From the NCBI RefSeq assembly GCF_000264905.1, contig NW_006763134.1, positions 2,295,200-2,331,560 of the forward strand: DNA of 36,361 nt, read 5' to 3'. The position numbers and the translations under genes were made by a program. This document shows positions 1-11,282 of the stretch, piece by piece. This DNA comes from Stereum hirsutum FP-91666 SS1. Lineage: Eukaryota > Basidiomycota > Agaricomycetes > Russulales > Stereaceae. The notes beneath the pieces are model-generated. The model saw nothing but the letters and a program-made list of their open reading frames with translations, did not search any database and had not been told where the DNA came from. Every line of letters begins with the position of its first letter. Within the stretch, counting starts at the first letter, position 1.

Positions 1-3000
1 GGTTGTAAAAGTAACAGTACACAGAGAGAAATACTGTGCTATCTTGCTCAAAATCAAGCTGAGCAGCTGATGGAATTACTAATACTTACATGGCATGTGT
101 TATGCTGCCCATCGAGGCTGTCAACAATTTGTAGCTCAAGATGCACCAACTGTGGCTGGGCAAGCCACCCTTGATTGCCCCGCTGAGCTTCCCACGTTGC
201 CTGCCACTTCCAGAAAATCATATTAAATGCTTAAGATGTTCCAGGGACTCCCTTTTTATTCACATTACACTCAGTATGTACAGCCCGATCTGTCATGGAG
301 CTCATGAAGCCGCTACATGTCAGAGATACGCTGTAACAGCCCAGTGAAGTGAGCCCGGACCAAGCCGGATGCAGGGTTAGGGTGGCGCCACCGCGAAAGC
401 TCGACGCGTCAACTCAAATCGAACTGCGGTCGTCCCGCCTACCGTAGACAGGGCCAGCCGAGTCTGGTTGCTGTGTGTCATATCGTTCCTCAAAAAAAAA
501 AAANAAAAAAATAATATACTCGCTCCCGTCCCGGAGCATCGAGGAGGAGGTCAAGATCCGGAAATCCTAGAACGGGCTGAGACTTACCGAGACCGGACCG
601 AGGCAGACCACCTTCGGACCTCTTCCGACTGTTCCGATTGGCTGACGCGCCGGTGCAGGGAAGGTTAGTTATCTTCAATGCCGTCGACGAGCAGCTACAT
701 TTTACGACTCTGCACCGTAGCAGAACGCAGGGCTAGACAGCGAGCCCTGTCACCAGGTAAAATATCTCACACGAGGACCCAAGAGATTCGATATTACCGT
801 TGAATATCTAACGGCAGCCACGAAGAGCAGCCACAGACGCGTAGATTACATGCAAATAAAAGAATGGGATACGACCGGTGAGCTCCGGACAACATGGCTT
901 GAAAGTGACCTTTCGTGGTCATGCGGTGGTTTGCCCTGCTCATCGGTATACGATCTTGGTGCTACGCTGAACTCCAGTGAGCACACGAGGCCATAATGGC
1001 GAAACAATGACCTTCGGAGTCCATGTTTGACCAGCAAGGCATGCGATGACCTCCAGTGTCCATTACCGCAACAGGATGGGAATTCCCAGGGCCACCGGAG
1101 ATCATCGCTGCCCGGCGATATCCTCTATGCTCGGCGAAGTCCATCCTTGCCAGCCAATCTCAGATTTTTGGGATTTCTGAGATGTAAGTATTTCGCTACA
1201 TAGCGCCAGTCTCTCGATTCTTAGCAAAAGCCGCGTTCTGCATTTTGTCCTGGAGGAGGCATGGTGAGACCTACACTGTCGAGAAGGGTTCCTTGGCCGA
1301 TTCAGACGAGTTTGAGTGGCGCGCAATATTTCTGCGGCGCATTTCCCGGCGATGCCAGTGGTCGAGCCACTGCCACTGAATTCCCATCGCCAGCATCATC
1401 GCGGAGTGGAAATTTGTTTTAAACTCCCTTCTTAGTCCATAGAAATCTTATTAAACGCGGCCGAACTATGATGGTAAACGTTTCATTATCAACTACTGAT
1501 ATACCGAACGATGTGACGACGAGTCGGCGAGAGGCCTACGGAGCGCCACACTTTTGACCATCCAAGGCCAATAATCACCGAACACAAGCGCTGTTGCCGG
1601 TATGAACTCATGAAAATAAAGCTTAACAGGCATTTGTATGACCCAACATTGAATCTACGTAAGTACTAATTGGCGTGGCGCTGTTCATTCAACGATAAGG
1701 ACTGGCATGAGCTGGGAAGACGCATGGCTTTGTGTAAGAATAGGTATGCTCGTCATAAAGAGACGCGGGGCACAGTTCTTCTCAATCTATACTTACCGCT
1801 CTTCACAGCATGCAGCAGACTCCAGCAGGTGAAGACTTAGTCATAGTGCTGGTCTTGCGCTTTTCAGGCCGTGGAAGAAGTCATGCTGCCCTTATGAAGA
1901 CGTCTGGTTTCGGAACCCAGTGCAAGTATGCCTCCAGCGTTTGAATTGTGTTCCCTGGTGAAGTTCTTGATTCTCGGTGCAGCAGGGTGGGTCAGGGTGG
2001 GTCATCACTCCCGAAGGGACAGTGATTTCGTGGAGGTGGAGAAACAGCCTGGCTCTGGTTACCCGCACCCTGATGATTGCGAAGAAAAAGAATGATTGCA
2101 ACTTCTGATTTTGCATGACCTGACGAGATACTCGTGAGCGTGGACAGTTCTGAGCCCCAGAGCAGATTCATCGATCGTAGCAGCGGGAGAAGCAAGCGGG
2201 CCGCAGTGTCAATTCGCAACATCTGGATACATTGGTAGAACGGAAGCAGCGCGATGTGTTTCAAGTATTCGAAGAAAGCACTGACTACGCCGTTTATGTA
2301 CATCTTCGGTCGCACGGACATGACAAACAACCGACGAGGACATAGAATAGGGCTGCAACAAAGGTACCAATCATTGTTCCAGGTCGAACAGAGAATCCCG
2401 TCGGTTGGTCTGGGCTTCTGTTGGTTGTAACCCAGGAAAGGACATCCCTCAGGGCAAATTTCCGACTGGCAAGGAGTGAAAACGTCGCCACAAGGATACC
2501 TTTTTACGGGGAGTGGACTGATACGTATATTCGCTCGAGTGAGAATGCCCCCACAGTCCCAGGCCGATGATAACGACCCCAAGACCATTCGAGTCGGGTC
2601 GCCAATGATCACGGGTGTGTTAGTGGTCGGGCGGAACATGGAGCAGGCAGCAGGACTCCTCCAGGCTATTCCACTGGTAGAGTCAATTATGATTCGGTAG
2701 GCGATCCAGGCAAGCTGTAGGACATTCTAGGGCGAGCGAGGTCTTCATCATAGACCTTTTGATGAGTTTAAATCATTTGCTGGCAAGGGTTTTCGTTCCG
2801 CTCGCTAGACACAAGAAAAAGCCAGTGCAGGAGACAGAGAGACGACCATACATGCCACAGTTCAAAGACAAGTTCGTTTCAACGAGTGGTGGCTGATTTA
2901 GATAATCCAGCGGAGTTTGAATGTCGATGAGATCGCCTGATTCGTCGCCACAATCGTCTCGTTGCTCCTGACCTGCTAACTCGCACTCGAATCTGTTTCT

Positions 3001-3106
3001 CCTATTTTACTTTTCCAACGACAGGAACTACAAATACTTCTACTCTCTCGGAAACGCCACAAACCATCGGGCTTGACAGCCACTTTACGATACTCACAAA
3101 TCGGCC
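1..3106. other. Region without a supportable gene
   Basis: I find no run of exons with consistent splice signals and no recognisable protein family on either strand. The longest open frame (1992-2639, -, about 215 codons) has no domain I recognise and unusual composition. It may be a decayed coding remnant. An A tract at 492-511 is interrupted by an unresolved base at 504. The tract could be the tail of a short retroposed sequence, but I see no clear tRNA-like head. The segment just before 3107 is probably the promoter and 5' leader of the kinase gene. Confidence 0.5.
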
Positions 3107-5213
3107 ATGGTCGCACCGCTATATACGACCGATTCTGGTCTTCTCTTCCACGCCGGAAAGATTTTAGTCGTTACAGTCGGTCTTCCTGCACGAGGAAAGA
3201 CGCACATATCTCGGGCTCTTGAGCGGTATCTTCGCTGGGCAGGTGTCAAGACAGCTGTCATTTCGCTCGGCGACTATAGGCGGAAGGTCATCGGAGGCGC
3301 GCAGAAGCTACCGCCTGATTACTTCTATCTCGGTGCGTTCTACACCTTTTTCTCTGGTAAATCTTCACTGATGGATTTGTGTGCGCCGAATGTGTCAATC
3401 GTGCTATAGGAGAGAAGAGTGAGGAAACAGTCAAACTGAGGTTGAAGGTGCAGGATGGATGCGAGAAGATGATCTGGGACTTCTTCAATGGAGGCGGCCA
3501 GGTCGTGATCTACGATGCGAACAATGGGACAAAGGCTCAGAGGCAGAGATTAGCGCAGAAATTTGACACGGAGGGTATTCATGTTGTCATACTCGGTATG
3601 TGAAACATCTACCGCTTCTATGAATTGGCTGGCAGGCGATTGATGGTATCTCCACAAATTCTCTTCAACATGTACAGAGTCGCTCTGCGATGACAACGCA
3701 ATAATCGAACAGAACATTCGTAGCGTGAAGATATCCTCTCCAGACGTACGTACTGCCATGTCATTTGCACCTTGGGAAAGGCCTTGATGATCTTCGTGGT
3801 GTTGCCCAGTATCGGAATTGGGACCCTGACCGTGCTGTTCAAGACTACTATAAACGTATTCAAGACCATGAGAAGCACTACGAGGCCGTGGAAGAACTAA
3901 CATGGCCTTTCATCCGTATCATCAACGTAAGTCTATTTCTCGTCTATCCCGTCGTGATTGTCTCATCCGACAGTCCCTAGGTTGGAGAGAAGATCATGGT
4001 TAACGTGCGTCTCTAGTGTGCTCTTGTCGTAGCGGTCACCTCCTGACTTCCATCCAGAATGTCAGGGGATATCTGCAAGTACGTACCTCTAGTATACTTC
4101 AACAAGCACCCGCTGATTTCCTTTTGCAGTCCCGAATAGTCTTTTTCCTCATGAACATCCACAACAAATATCGGACAATATACTTTGCCCGTGTTTGTAC
4201 CTTGGTCTTCCTGCTCCCAGTTTTTTTTGTTAACGCGCACGATATCCGGGTATATAGTCTGGACATTCTCTCATCGAACATTCCTACAAAGCCGACGCAG
4301 ATCTTTCGCCCGTGGGCTGGGAGTATGCCGAGAAGTTGAAGGACTTTGTCTTGGAGCGACGCGCGAAATCTCTCAAGGAGCGAGGTCTTGACCCTAAAGA
4401 CAGTCGTCTCGTAGTAAGTTCTTTTACCCTCTCTCGCGTCCCACAAGCCGTCAATCTACTTGCTTCGACGGTCGCTCTAGGTCTGGACCTCTGCCCGTCG
4501 TCGTGCCCATCACACCGCCTGGCCATTCCTCACTGCCGCAGACCGCGCAAAAGGTCATTCTTCGTCCGATTCTCCCTTCAATGTCAAAGTTGTCGAGAAA
4601 CCTCAAATGTCCGAAATCAACCCTGGAGTTTGGGATGGACTGACACCAGATCAGGCGAGAAAGTATTACCCCGAGGAATGGGACCGGTTCACGAAGGACC
4701 CGTATTCGTTCCGTGCGCCGAGGGCGGAGAGCTACCACGACTTGAGCGGTGCGTCTGTTACATGCTTTATGCACAAAGGTCTGGTGTTGAACGAAGTATC
4801 ACATTTGGGTTTGGTGTATAGTACGGCTTGAGCCGACTCTCATTGAGCTGGAGCGCGAACAAGAAGACCTTCTCATCATAGGTCACGCCTCCGTCATCCG
4901 CTGCCTAATGGCATACCTCATCGGTCTCCCTGCCTCTGAAATTCCAGCCATAGAAGTCGTCCGTGGCGATCTACTAGAAGTCGTTCCAGCCTCCTACGGT
5001 GTGCACAGCCAGGCATACCACTTCTGGGATGGTCCTGGGAGGAAGCAGGTGGATGAGTCGGCATTGGATACCGGGGACGGGGCTAGCGATGGAGATCCTG
5101 AAAGGGTCATGGAGAGGTCGATTCCACCTGGTGAAGAGACGAATTTCTACGAGAATTATGCTGAGGACACAAAGGGTAAACGGCAGGCTGCAGTGGCTAC
5201 AACTGGACCGTAG
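3107..5213 (+). CDS. 6-phosphofructo-2-kinase with a degenerate fructose-2,6-bisphosphatase domain
   Basis: Cytosolic enzyme making fructose-2,6-bisphosphate, the activator of glycolysis. I assemble ten exons: 3107-3332, 3410-3595, 3678-3745, 3810-3926, 3981-4004, 4058-4078, 4130-4192, 4258-4413, 4481-4748, 4822-5213. Phases all agree and give 506 codons plus TAG. The kinase half begins with Walker A GLPARGKT (residues 25-32), then LGDYRRK and ESLCDDNAIIEQNI. The phosphatase half has YFARSGHS where active enzymes have RHGES, so the phospho-accepting His is Ser and the Glu is His. The later GHASVIRCL motif keeps its His. Yeast PFK26 also has Ser at the catalytic His and is essentially kinase-only, so I infer the same here. 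Exons 5 and 6 are only 24 and 21 bp. The start ATG has a good context and lies just ahead of the conserved domain. Confidence 0.93.
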
Positions 5214-5363
5214 TGGTGCTTGTCCTATGGTAGAGGTTTAGAGCAGTAAAAGTTGTACAATGTGACGTATTATGTATATCTCCGAACAAAACTTGAATAG
5301 TACAACAGTGTATATACTTGTAGCGCATCGAGAGCAAAAGGATAAGAATCGACATAACCCACA
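5214..5363. other. 3' end of kinase gene and tRNA trailer
   Basis: This short spacer between the kinase stop codon and the tRNA gene holds the presumed 3' UTR of the kinase on the plus strand. On the minus strand it holds a TTTT run (plus-strand AAAA at 5336-5339), about 25 bp past the tRNA, suited to stop RNA polymerase III. Confidence 0.5.
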
Positions 5364-5435
5364 TGACCACCGCAGGGGTCGAACCTGCAATCTCCTGATT
5401 CGTAGTCAGACGCGATGCCATTTCGCCAGGCGGCC
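5364..5435 (-). tRNA. tRNA-Arg (anticodon ACG)
   Basis: Read on the minus strand, the 5' acceptor strand GGCCGCC pairs with GGTGGTC at the 3' end over seven positions with two G-U pairs. The anticodon loop reads CTACGAA, giving anticodon ACG, within a five-pair stem. The T arm carries the usual GGTTCGA box (B box). The length is 72 nt with no intron and no encoded CCA. The discriminator base is A. A T4 run lies about 25 bp downstream. Confidence 0.93.
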
Positions 5436-5954
5436 TCAAAGGAATTTTGAGAAGGGGTAATTTATTCAACTCAACATCATAGTACAGGGCGAAAACTTGC
5501 CCGCCGCCACCCTTTCTACCTGACTACCATCCCCTTTCTCGACTTCCTGATCAACCTCAACTACTCTGTCATGCTTGACTTCTAACTTCAGCTCTCGGTG
5601 TACACATCAGGCCACGCTCGCTAACGATCAGGATCCACCCTCGACAAACACTAGAGGTCCTCAGGGCCAGGACTCTCTACGTTCAACGTACCTTTGGGCC
5701 ATCGTAAGCAAAATTACAGAAGATACAATATTTTTTGCTTTGCTGGTCAGGTTCTTGAGCATAAACTATTATCAGCGCCGCGCCAGCACAACTTTGGTCT
5801 CACTTCGCGCATCCTCAGTGGCACGAATTGTTTGTACGTTCTAAGAAATCGCCGTTGACGCTCATTCAACCGCGAGCAATCGTAAGAATGATGGCCTGCA
5901 GGGTACTTATATGGCGGATTGAAGAGACGTACTGCCCAAGCATTGCGGATTATG
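5436..5954. other. Intergenic; one weak candidate for a small spliced gene
   Basis: No protein is recognised here. On the plus strand a pyrimidine-rich stretch is followed by an open segment, a possible 46-47 bp GTAAGC...CAG intron (about 5704-5749), and about 35 further codons ending at a TGA. No in-frame ATG is visible upstream, so I do not call a gene. Confidence 0.3.
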
Positions 5955-6827
5955 TTAAACTCCAATTTCGTCCAGCCATTGTTCAATCTTCACCATAGCT
6001 TCCTGTCCTTCCACGTTCCCATCTCGTACCTCAAGTAAATCAACACTTCCTCTTCTCCCGACAGCTCGGCCTAGCCTGCTTTCCTTCCTAAAAGTCTCAA
6101 TCTCGTCCTGTGTGCCAACAACAGCCAGCGGAAATTTCGGTTCGTAGTCAAACTCGTTTAATGGTGTCGGGAGGCGCGCGTTCTCGAGGTCGAGAGAATC
6201 AGACCGCGGTTGTAAGGATGCGTTCGTGGGCGGCGGTGAGATCAGGACGAGACCGGAGGCTGGGTTGGATGATATATATGTCTGTGAGATGAGGGCACCT
6301 GCGGAGCGAGAGAAGATGATGGGAGGGAATGGGCCTGGAGAGGCCGATGCGAAACGTAATTGCGCTCGTAGTTCTGTTCGTAGAAGTCAATCATTGAGCA
6401 TCGAACCTTGTGCAGAAATCGTATACTCACCGTCTTCAAAGTGTTTCATTATCCCTTCTGATGTGTGGGAGGCCTGAGAATCCTGTGGAGGATACGAGAG
6501 ATCGATTTCCATGGTCGTGAAACCGCGTTCGGCGAACATAGATGACATTGCCATCATACTTCATGCCAATCAGCCGTATAACGAGCTTGAACATTATTCA
6601 CATACTTACCCCTTGTCTGAATTACGATCCCAGGATGAGGAAGAGACAAATACTAGAGGCGTAGGTGCAACTCGAGAAGCAGAGGAGGGAGGTTCACGTA
6701 GAATAAACTTGCTGGTAGAAGACTGGTGTCGGGATTGAACGGTGTAGCCCAGGGAAAAAGAGAAAGCAGTCGCTTTCAAGGCCAGACTGGAAGACCGTAC
6801 TAGGGACACTGTGGAAAACATTCTCAA
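5955..6827 (-). CDS. Alpha/beta-hydrolase-like protein, probable mitochondrial, triad incomplete
   Basis: Three exons (6827-6610, 6558-6431, 6373-5955) with 51 and 57 bp GT-AG introns join in phase to give 254 codons plus TAA. The first 40 or so residues (MRMFSTVSLVRSSSLALK...) are rich in Arg, Ser and hydrophobics with no acids, like a mitochondrial presequence. The fold is recognisable from TPLVFVSSSS (first strand), FAERGFTTMEIDLS, the nucleophile elbow FSRSAGAL followed by PASGLVLISPP, and FPLAVVGTQDE with the likely triad Asp. The elbow has Ser in place of the first Gly of GxSxG. The position expected to hold the triad His reads RDGNVEGQEA, and exon 3 has no His at all, so hydrolase activity is doubtful. 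The gene diverges from the sugar transporter. Confidence 0.75.
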
Positions 6828-7519
6828 AGACTATGCCGTCGATGGGGCATGTGGTAGTGGTTGAGGACTAGAAAAGGAACCCCGCTGGACCAGACGCGTT
6901 CACTCTACGCGTGACGTCATTCTGTAACAAGGCGCGTCTGTGGCGTACTTGCTGTGCGGCCCTCGTGCAGTAGTACTACTCCCGCTCAGCCGTGCATGGT
7001 TTTCAACTTGTCTTTTCCTGCCTTTTCTGCTCGAGTCGTCAGCGCCATTGCTCTAGCTTAACTTTCCAAAGAGTTATACTCATACAATGCTGTGGTTTTG
7101 TCCAGTCGACTGGCATGGCCAACGCACTCAGTGAACCGACTCTTGACCGACTCGAGTTTAGTCATTATATGCAGTCCTGATTCGTCGGCATTGTCAGTCA
7201 ACGTATTGCTTGCGTTCTAGTCTAAAGTTCGACGTAGATATCCACAGCGCAAGGGTCGATGCTTGCCACAAACATAGCGATACAATCTCGATTCTATTTT
7301 CGTCTACCTATCTCACTCGCGTGAGAGATCTTCGAACTTATCCGTCGTCAACATACGATCACCCGACTTGAGAGCGCGAGGCTTGATGGAGATGGAGAAA
7401 CGAGCGCGAGAGTTCTGTCTTCCTTATCTACTTACGAAGGCATTCTTGATGGTTAGCGTTCTCCCCTCTGGACCACCACCATTGCTGACGCTGGTGGTCT
7501 TGGTTGAACAACTGGAATC
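6828..7519. promoter_or_regulatory. Divergent promoter between hydrolase-like gene and sugar transporter
   Basis: The spacer between two divergent start codons is about 690 bp. Close to the hydrolase-like start, at 6894-6919, are two ACGCGT boxes (6894-6899 and 6907-6912) and a perfect TGACGTCA palindrome (6912-6919) that shares one base with the second box. ACGCGT is the core of MluI cell-cycle boxes in fungi and TGACGTCA is the ATF/CREB bZIP site. Use of these sites here is inference. A short upstream frame (ATG 7387 to TGA 7522-7524) overlaps the transporter start in another frame and could act as an upstream ORF. Confidence 0.45.
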
Positions 7520-9745
7520 ATGACTATGAGTAAAAACGAATTTTCTGGTGCTGAGTACGGATATGGGTATGACGCCTGGGGGTCTTGGATCCCGCTTATG
7601 GTACCGAACTCGTCGCTTTTGATCTCGATCTTGTTGGTGTTATGCTCTTGTATCACGTCCACGGTGAGTAGAAATGTCCTTCTTTGTGCTCTGAAATTTA
7701 TTGATTGGTCCATGCCCCCGCTATCAGACCTTCGGTTACGATGGGTCTATGCTGTCCGTCCGTCTCTTCGTCTTCCTTCTCCATTTATGTCTATCAAAAC
7801 TTATTCGCCACTTTTCTGAATCTGCACTGACCTCGAACAACAGGAACGGTCTCAACATCCTCCCTTCCTATACTAATTACTTCGACCTCAACCCCGTCAC
7901 GACTGGCCTCTCAACCTCTGCTGTTTGGATCGGTGGCTGCTTCGCCGGCCTCACCTTTGGTCGCATCACCGACGTTATAGGCCGTCGTCCCGCTCTTCTC
8001 CTCGCCGCTGTCATCACTCTAATTGCCGTCGTGCTGCAAAGTTGTGCTCAAAATATCGCAATGTTCGTGATTGCGAGGATTCTGATTGGACTAGGCACCA
8101 GTGCAAGCGGATTGACGGGCCCGACGTATTTGGCGGAGACGTTGCCGGAGAAATGGAGAGCTTGGGGACTGGGCGTGTTCAACGACTTCTACTACGTGTG
8201 AGTGTATTCACTCCTGCCATTCCTTGTGTGTGGCTCATTCTTCTGAACATACATCTTGTGCTGCACCTCTAGTGGAGGGCTGATCGCAGCAGGCGTGACC
8301 TTCGGAACGAGTTTCATGCCGTCGACCTGGGCCTGGCGCATCCCGTCCATCGTCCAGGGCGTCTTCAGCCTTCTTTGTATAATCATCATTCCATTCATCC
8401 CAGAATCTCCCCGCTGGCTTGCTTGGAAAGGTCGGAAAGAGGCATGCTTACTTGTCCTCGCACAAACCCACGCCGATGGGAGGTTGAACGCGGTCGGTGC
8501 GGACGGAATGGATGGGACAAGTGGGATTGAAGAGGTCGACGACATCGTGATGTTGCAGTATCGCGAGATCGTTGATACGATGGAGTTTGAGAGGAGTATG
8601 GGCGAGACGTTGAGTTTCAAGGAGGTAGTTAGGACGCCGAACGCGAGGAAGAGGGTGATGTTAGCCTGTTCGGCGGCGTTGTTTAGCACCATCGCAGGTT
8701 AGCCGAACGATTGCCTTCCTGTTGATCTCTCTCCCCCTATTCCAGAATGAAGGCGGTCAGGCTGACGAGTTCTTCGTCCACAGGGAACGTGATTGCGTCA
8801 TACTACCTCGGGTCCATGCTCGACAACGCTGGGATCACGGATACAACCACGCAGCTCAAGATAGTAAGTTCTTTTACCTTCCCGTTCTCTTGTACATTTA
8901 TGCATCGGAAACTACGAGGACTGATACCGAATCACATTAGAACATCATTCTAAATGCTTTCTGTCTCGTTTGCTCACTGCTTGGTACTTACTCCGCCGAC
9001 CACTGGGGCCGCAAGCCAACAACAGTCGCAAGTCAGGGCTTGTTGACTGTCTTCATATTCATGATTGGTGCGCTCACAAAAGGTGGGTCTCCATTCCGTC
9101 CGTCCATTGTATCACCTTCTCGTGTGCGATCGCTCTGGCTGACGGTATTGCGCGGTGTATGGCGTCTACCTTGCACGCACAGTCTACGGCGCCTCGACGA
9201 ACAAATCCGGCATCTACGGAACCGTCGCCTGTATCTTCCTATTCCAAGGATCGTACAGTTTCGGATGGACACCCGTCTTGTATCTTTATCCCCCTGAGGT
9301 CATGCATTATCCGATCAGAGCGAATGGCATGGGAGCATTCCAGTTTGTGTTGAACGGAGCCGCGTGAGTATTTCAGTCTCCTTCATTTACACGATGCCGT
9401 CCAGCAGCTGGCAACTAAACACGAACTTATTCCCACACTGTTAGACTGCTCTTCGTATTCACGATGCCCATCGCTATTGCGTCCATCTCCTGGAAGACAT
9501 ACATGATAAACGGCGCCTGGGATGTCATAATCCTCGTCATCATACAGCTCTGGTGGGTCGAAACGAAAGGGAAGACACTGGAAGAGATCGATGCGGCGTT
9601 GGAAGGCGTGAAACATAGCGCAGTAGCAGATCTGGAGGAGGTCAGAAAGGGGAGAGCTGGTATTGAGGGAGTGAGGAGGGGAGATGTTTCGGGCTCTGCG
9701 GACCTCGGAGGACGAGACGACTTGGATGAGGATCGAAAGTTGTGA
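7520..9745 (+). CDS. MFS sugar transporter (lactose-permease-like)
   Basis: Plasma-membrane sugar:proton symporter of the major facilitator superfamily. Eight exons (7520-7663, 7728-7753, 7844-8197, 8273-8697, 8784-8863, 8941-9082, 9183-9363, 9445-9745) join in phase to 550 codons plus TGA. Family signatures appear in order: FGYDGSMLNGLN in helix 1, GRITDVIGRRPALL between helices 2 and 3, PESPRWLAWKGR after helix 6, DHWGRKPTT in the matching loop of the second half, and VETKGKTLEEID after helix 12. Exon 2 is only 26 bp. The length and the ASTNKSGIYG segment fit fungal lactose-permease-like transporters; the actual sugar cannot be read from sequence. An in-frame TGA lies just upstream of the chosen ATG. 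The C-terminal tail is charged and cytosolic. Convergent with the F-box gene at 10026. Confidence 0.92.
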
Positions 9746-9897
9746 GGGCTGAATGACAGGTTCAAATATTTCCATGTAGACTTCACGACCCTCAACGACG
9801 AGTTTTCACGTTCTCTACTCGTCCACAACACAAGAAACACTCAACTTTACGACGAGAATGACACGTGTGTACACAGGCTATATACAATCCGCTATGA

Positions 9898-10025
9898 CGA
9901 TGCCTAAAGGAGTTCCCAACATTGGCCGGTTGTTATGATTCCTAAACGCCTTCATCAGTCTTGTCGGAATGGTTATGTGTTATGCAAGGGGATGCATATG
10001 CCAGAACGAGACTCACCACCGCCAC
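9898..10025. repeat. Conserved F-box 3' flank, copy 1
   Basis: The sequence downstream of the F-box gene at 10026-11282 is repeated, in the same position relative to the gene, after three other family members (17681-17815, 25723-25868, 28910-29037). Shared marks are a GGTGGTGAGTCTCG block next to the stop codon and, about 90 bp on, a segment around GGTTGTTATGATTCCT. On the strand opposite the F-box gene, 9910-9945 reads PTLAGCYDS-stop. This is close to the PTLPDCYDS-stop end of the membrane protein at 29002. Confidence 0.75.
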
Positions 10026-11282
10026 TTAGGTCCGGTACCAGGGAGCGATACCCAGGTCAGTAGGAGGTATGCCCCTCACGGTCTGGCGCTTGATCACACC
10101 GTCCTCCAACCTCCTAAAAATGAACACATATCCCCTCTCGTGATATTCCACCACCTTCAACGACGGAAAGAGCTCAAACAGCGCTATGGCATTCGATGCT
10201 CCGACGGGCGAAAGGCCGCTTTGCACCGAAGGAAAGTGTGCCTCTGCACCGAGCCACCTCAACGTCTCCAAAATTTTCGGAAACACCGGGATGACGCCCG
10301 ACTCTGCGGACCTCAAGGAGTCACTGCGGATGACTTGTTGTGGATGGATAGAATCAATGTGGTCTGTGCCTTGCGGTTGGCGGAGCTCGAGAATACGAAG
10401 GCCTGGCGTTCTAGGCAGGATGTTGGAAATGACCCATGAAAAGGACTGAGAACATTGGTGCGGCGTGTTTTCGATGATGAGGTGGTTGAGTTTGGCGCCG
10501 CAGGCATTGAAGGATTTGAGATGATTGGGGACGGAGTCGCTCCCTTGTCCCGATGAAGATTCAGAGTAGGTAATCGATAGTTGTTCAATATGGGTAGACG
10601 CCACAAGCAACTCGGTGCTAAAGGTGAGCGCACCACGTCCGACTTTCAGCTCGAGGGACGTGAGATGTCGCAACTGAGCTAGCGGGGGAACAGGCTCGGA
10701 TCGTTGTTCAGATTCATCCTGGCCATTGCGATGGTCAAGACCGAGAGACACGGTACCTAGGCGCAGAACCGAAAGATTCGGATGAGAGCGCAGAAAATCG
10801 AAAATGGAGGGAACAGCCGGTGTGTCACGAAAATGAAGCTCCACCAAGGAAGGTGAGGTTGTACTGGAATATATTTGTGAAATGAACTCCGAACTGGGTG
10901 CGGGATTGCCAAACCACAAGCGCAGAGAGTGGAGGTTGGTCATGGATTGAAAGAAGAGAGCCAATTCGCCAAGTTCAGACTCGGACGACCAATGGAAACA
11001 ACTATCGCTGATGGACTTGACGAAAGGGCCGAAGAATGACGGCCTTGACACGATCGTGGTCACTAAAGCGAAGAAACGAGTAGACTGGTGATTATACTGT
11101 ACGCCTCGATTTTGATACCTGTATCGTCGAAGTTTTTCTGCCCCCCACATTGCAATGTGCTCGTAGAGAAGGGGTCGAACGAGTGCGGCATGACTGTGGG
11201 AGCATAGCGCCAAAGACGCCATGTCACCCGAAGACAGATCTCGACAGATAGCTACATGAAGCTCCGCGGGGAGTCTGTCCAT
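10026..11282 (-). CDS. F-box/leucine-rich protein, copy A
   Basis: Single-exon gene of 418 codons. Residues 1-45 (MDRLPAELHVAICRDLSS, then ASLALCSHSHAALVRPLLYEHI) form an F-box-like domain, the Skp1-binding part of SCF ubiquitin-ligase receptors. The rest is a run of irregular leucine-rich stretches (TNLHSLRLWF, HPNLSVLRLGT, LRHLTSLELKV, TPGLRILELR) and a strongly conserved end, SLKVVEYHERGYVFIFRR. The start is the conserved MDRLP of the family, matched in four other copies. The ends are conserved among paralogues while the middle varies in length and sequence, so target choice probably differs between copies. The target is unknown. Its upstream 270 bp are shared with copy D and its 3' flank with copies D, E and F. 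Confidence 0.85.
   Translation of the reverse strand: MDRLPAELHVAICRDLSSGDMASLALCSHSHAALVRPLLYEHIAMWGAEKLRRYRYQNRGVQYNHQSTRFFALVTTIVSRPSFFGPFVKSISDSCFHWSSESELGELALFFQSMTNLHSLRLWFGNPAPSSEFISQIYSSTTSPSLVELHFRDTPAVPSIFDFLRSHPNLSVLRLGTVSLGLDHRNGQDESEQRSEPVPPLAQLRHLTSLELKVGRGALTFSTELLVASTHIEQLSITYSESSSGQGSDSVPNHLKSFNACGAKLNHLIIENTPHQCSQSFSWVISNILPRTPGLRILELRQPQGTDHIDSIHPQQVIRSDSLRSAESGVIPVFPKILETLRWLGAEAHFPSVQSGLSPVGASNAIALFELFPSLKVVEYHERGYVFIFRRLEDGVIKRQTVRGIPPTDLGIAPWYRT

Noticed and set aside
1992..2639. 215-codon open frame on the minus strand
   Set aside because: No family resemblance, no matching splice context and no ATG-proximal features. It could be a decayed gene but cannot be supported.
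5575..5855. Possible small two-exon gene on the plus strand
   Set aside because: The putative GTAAGC...CAG intron joins two open stretches in phase, but there is no in-frame ATG and no recognisable product.
7387..7524. 45-codon frame starting upstream of the transporter
   Set aside because: It overlaps the transporter start in another frame and has no family features. At most it is a regulatory upstream ORF.
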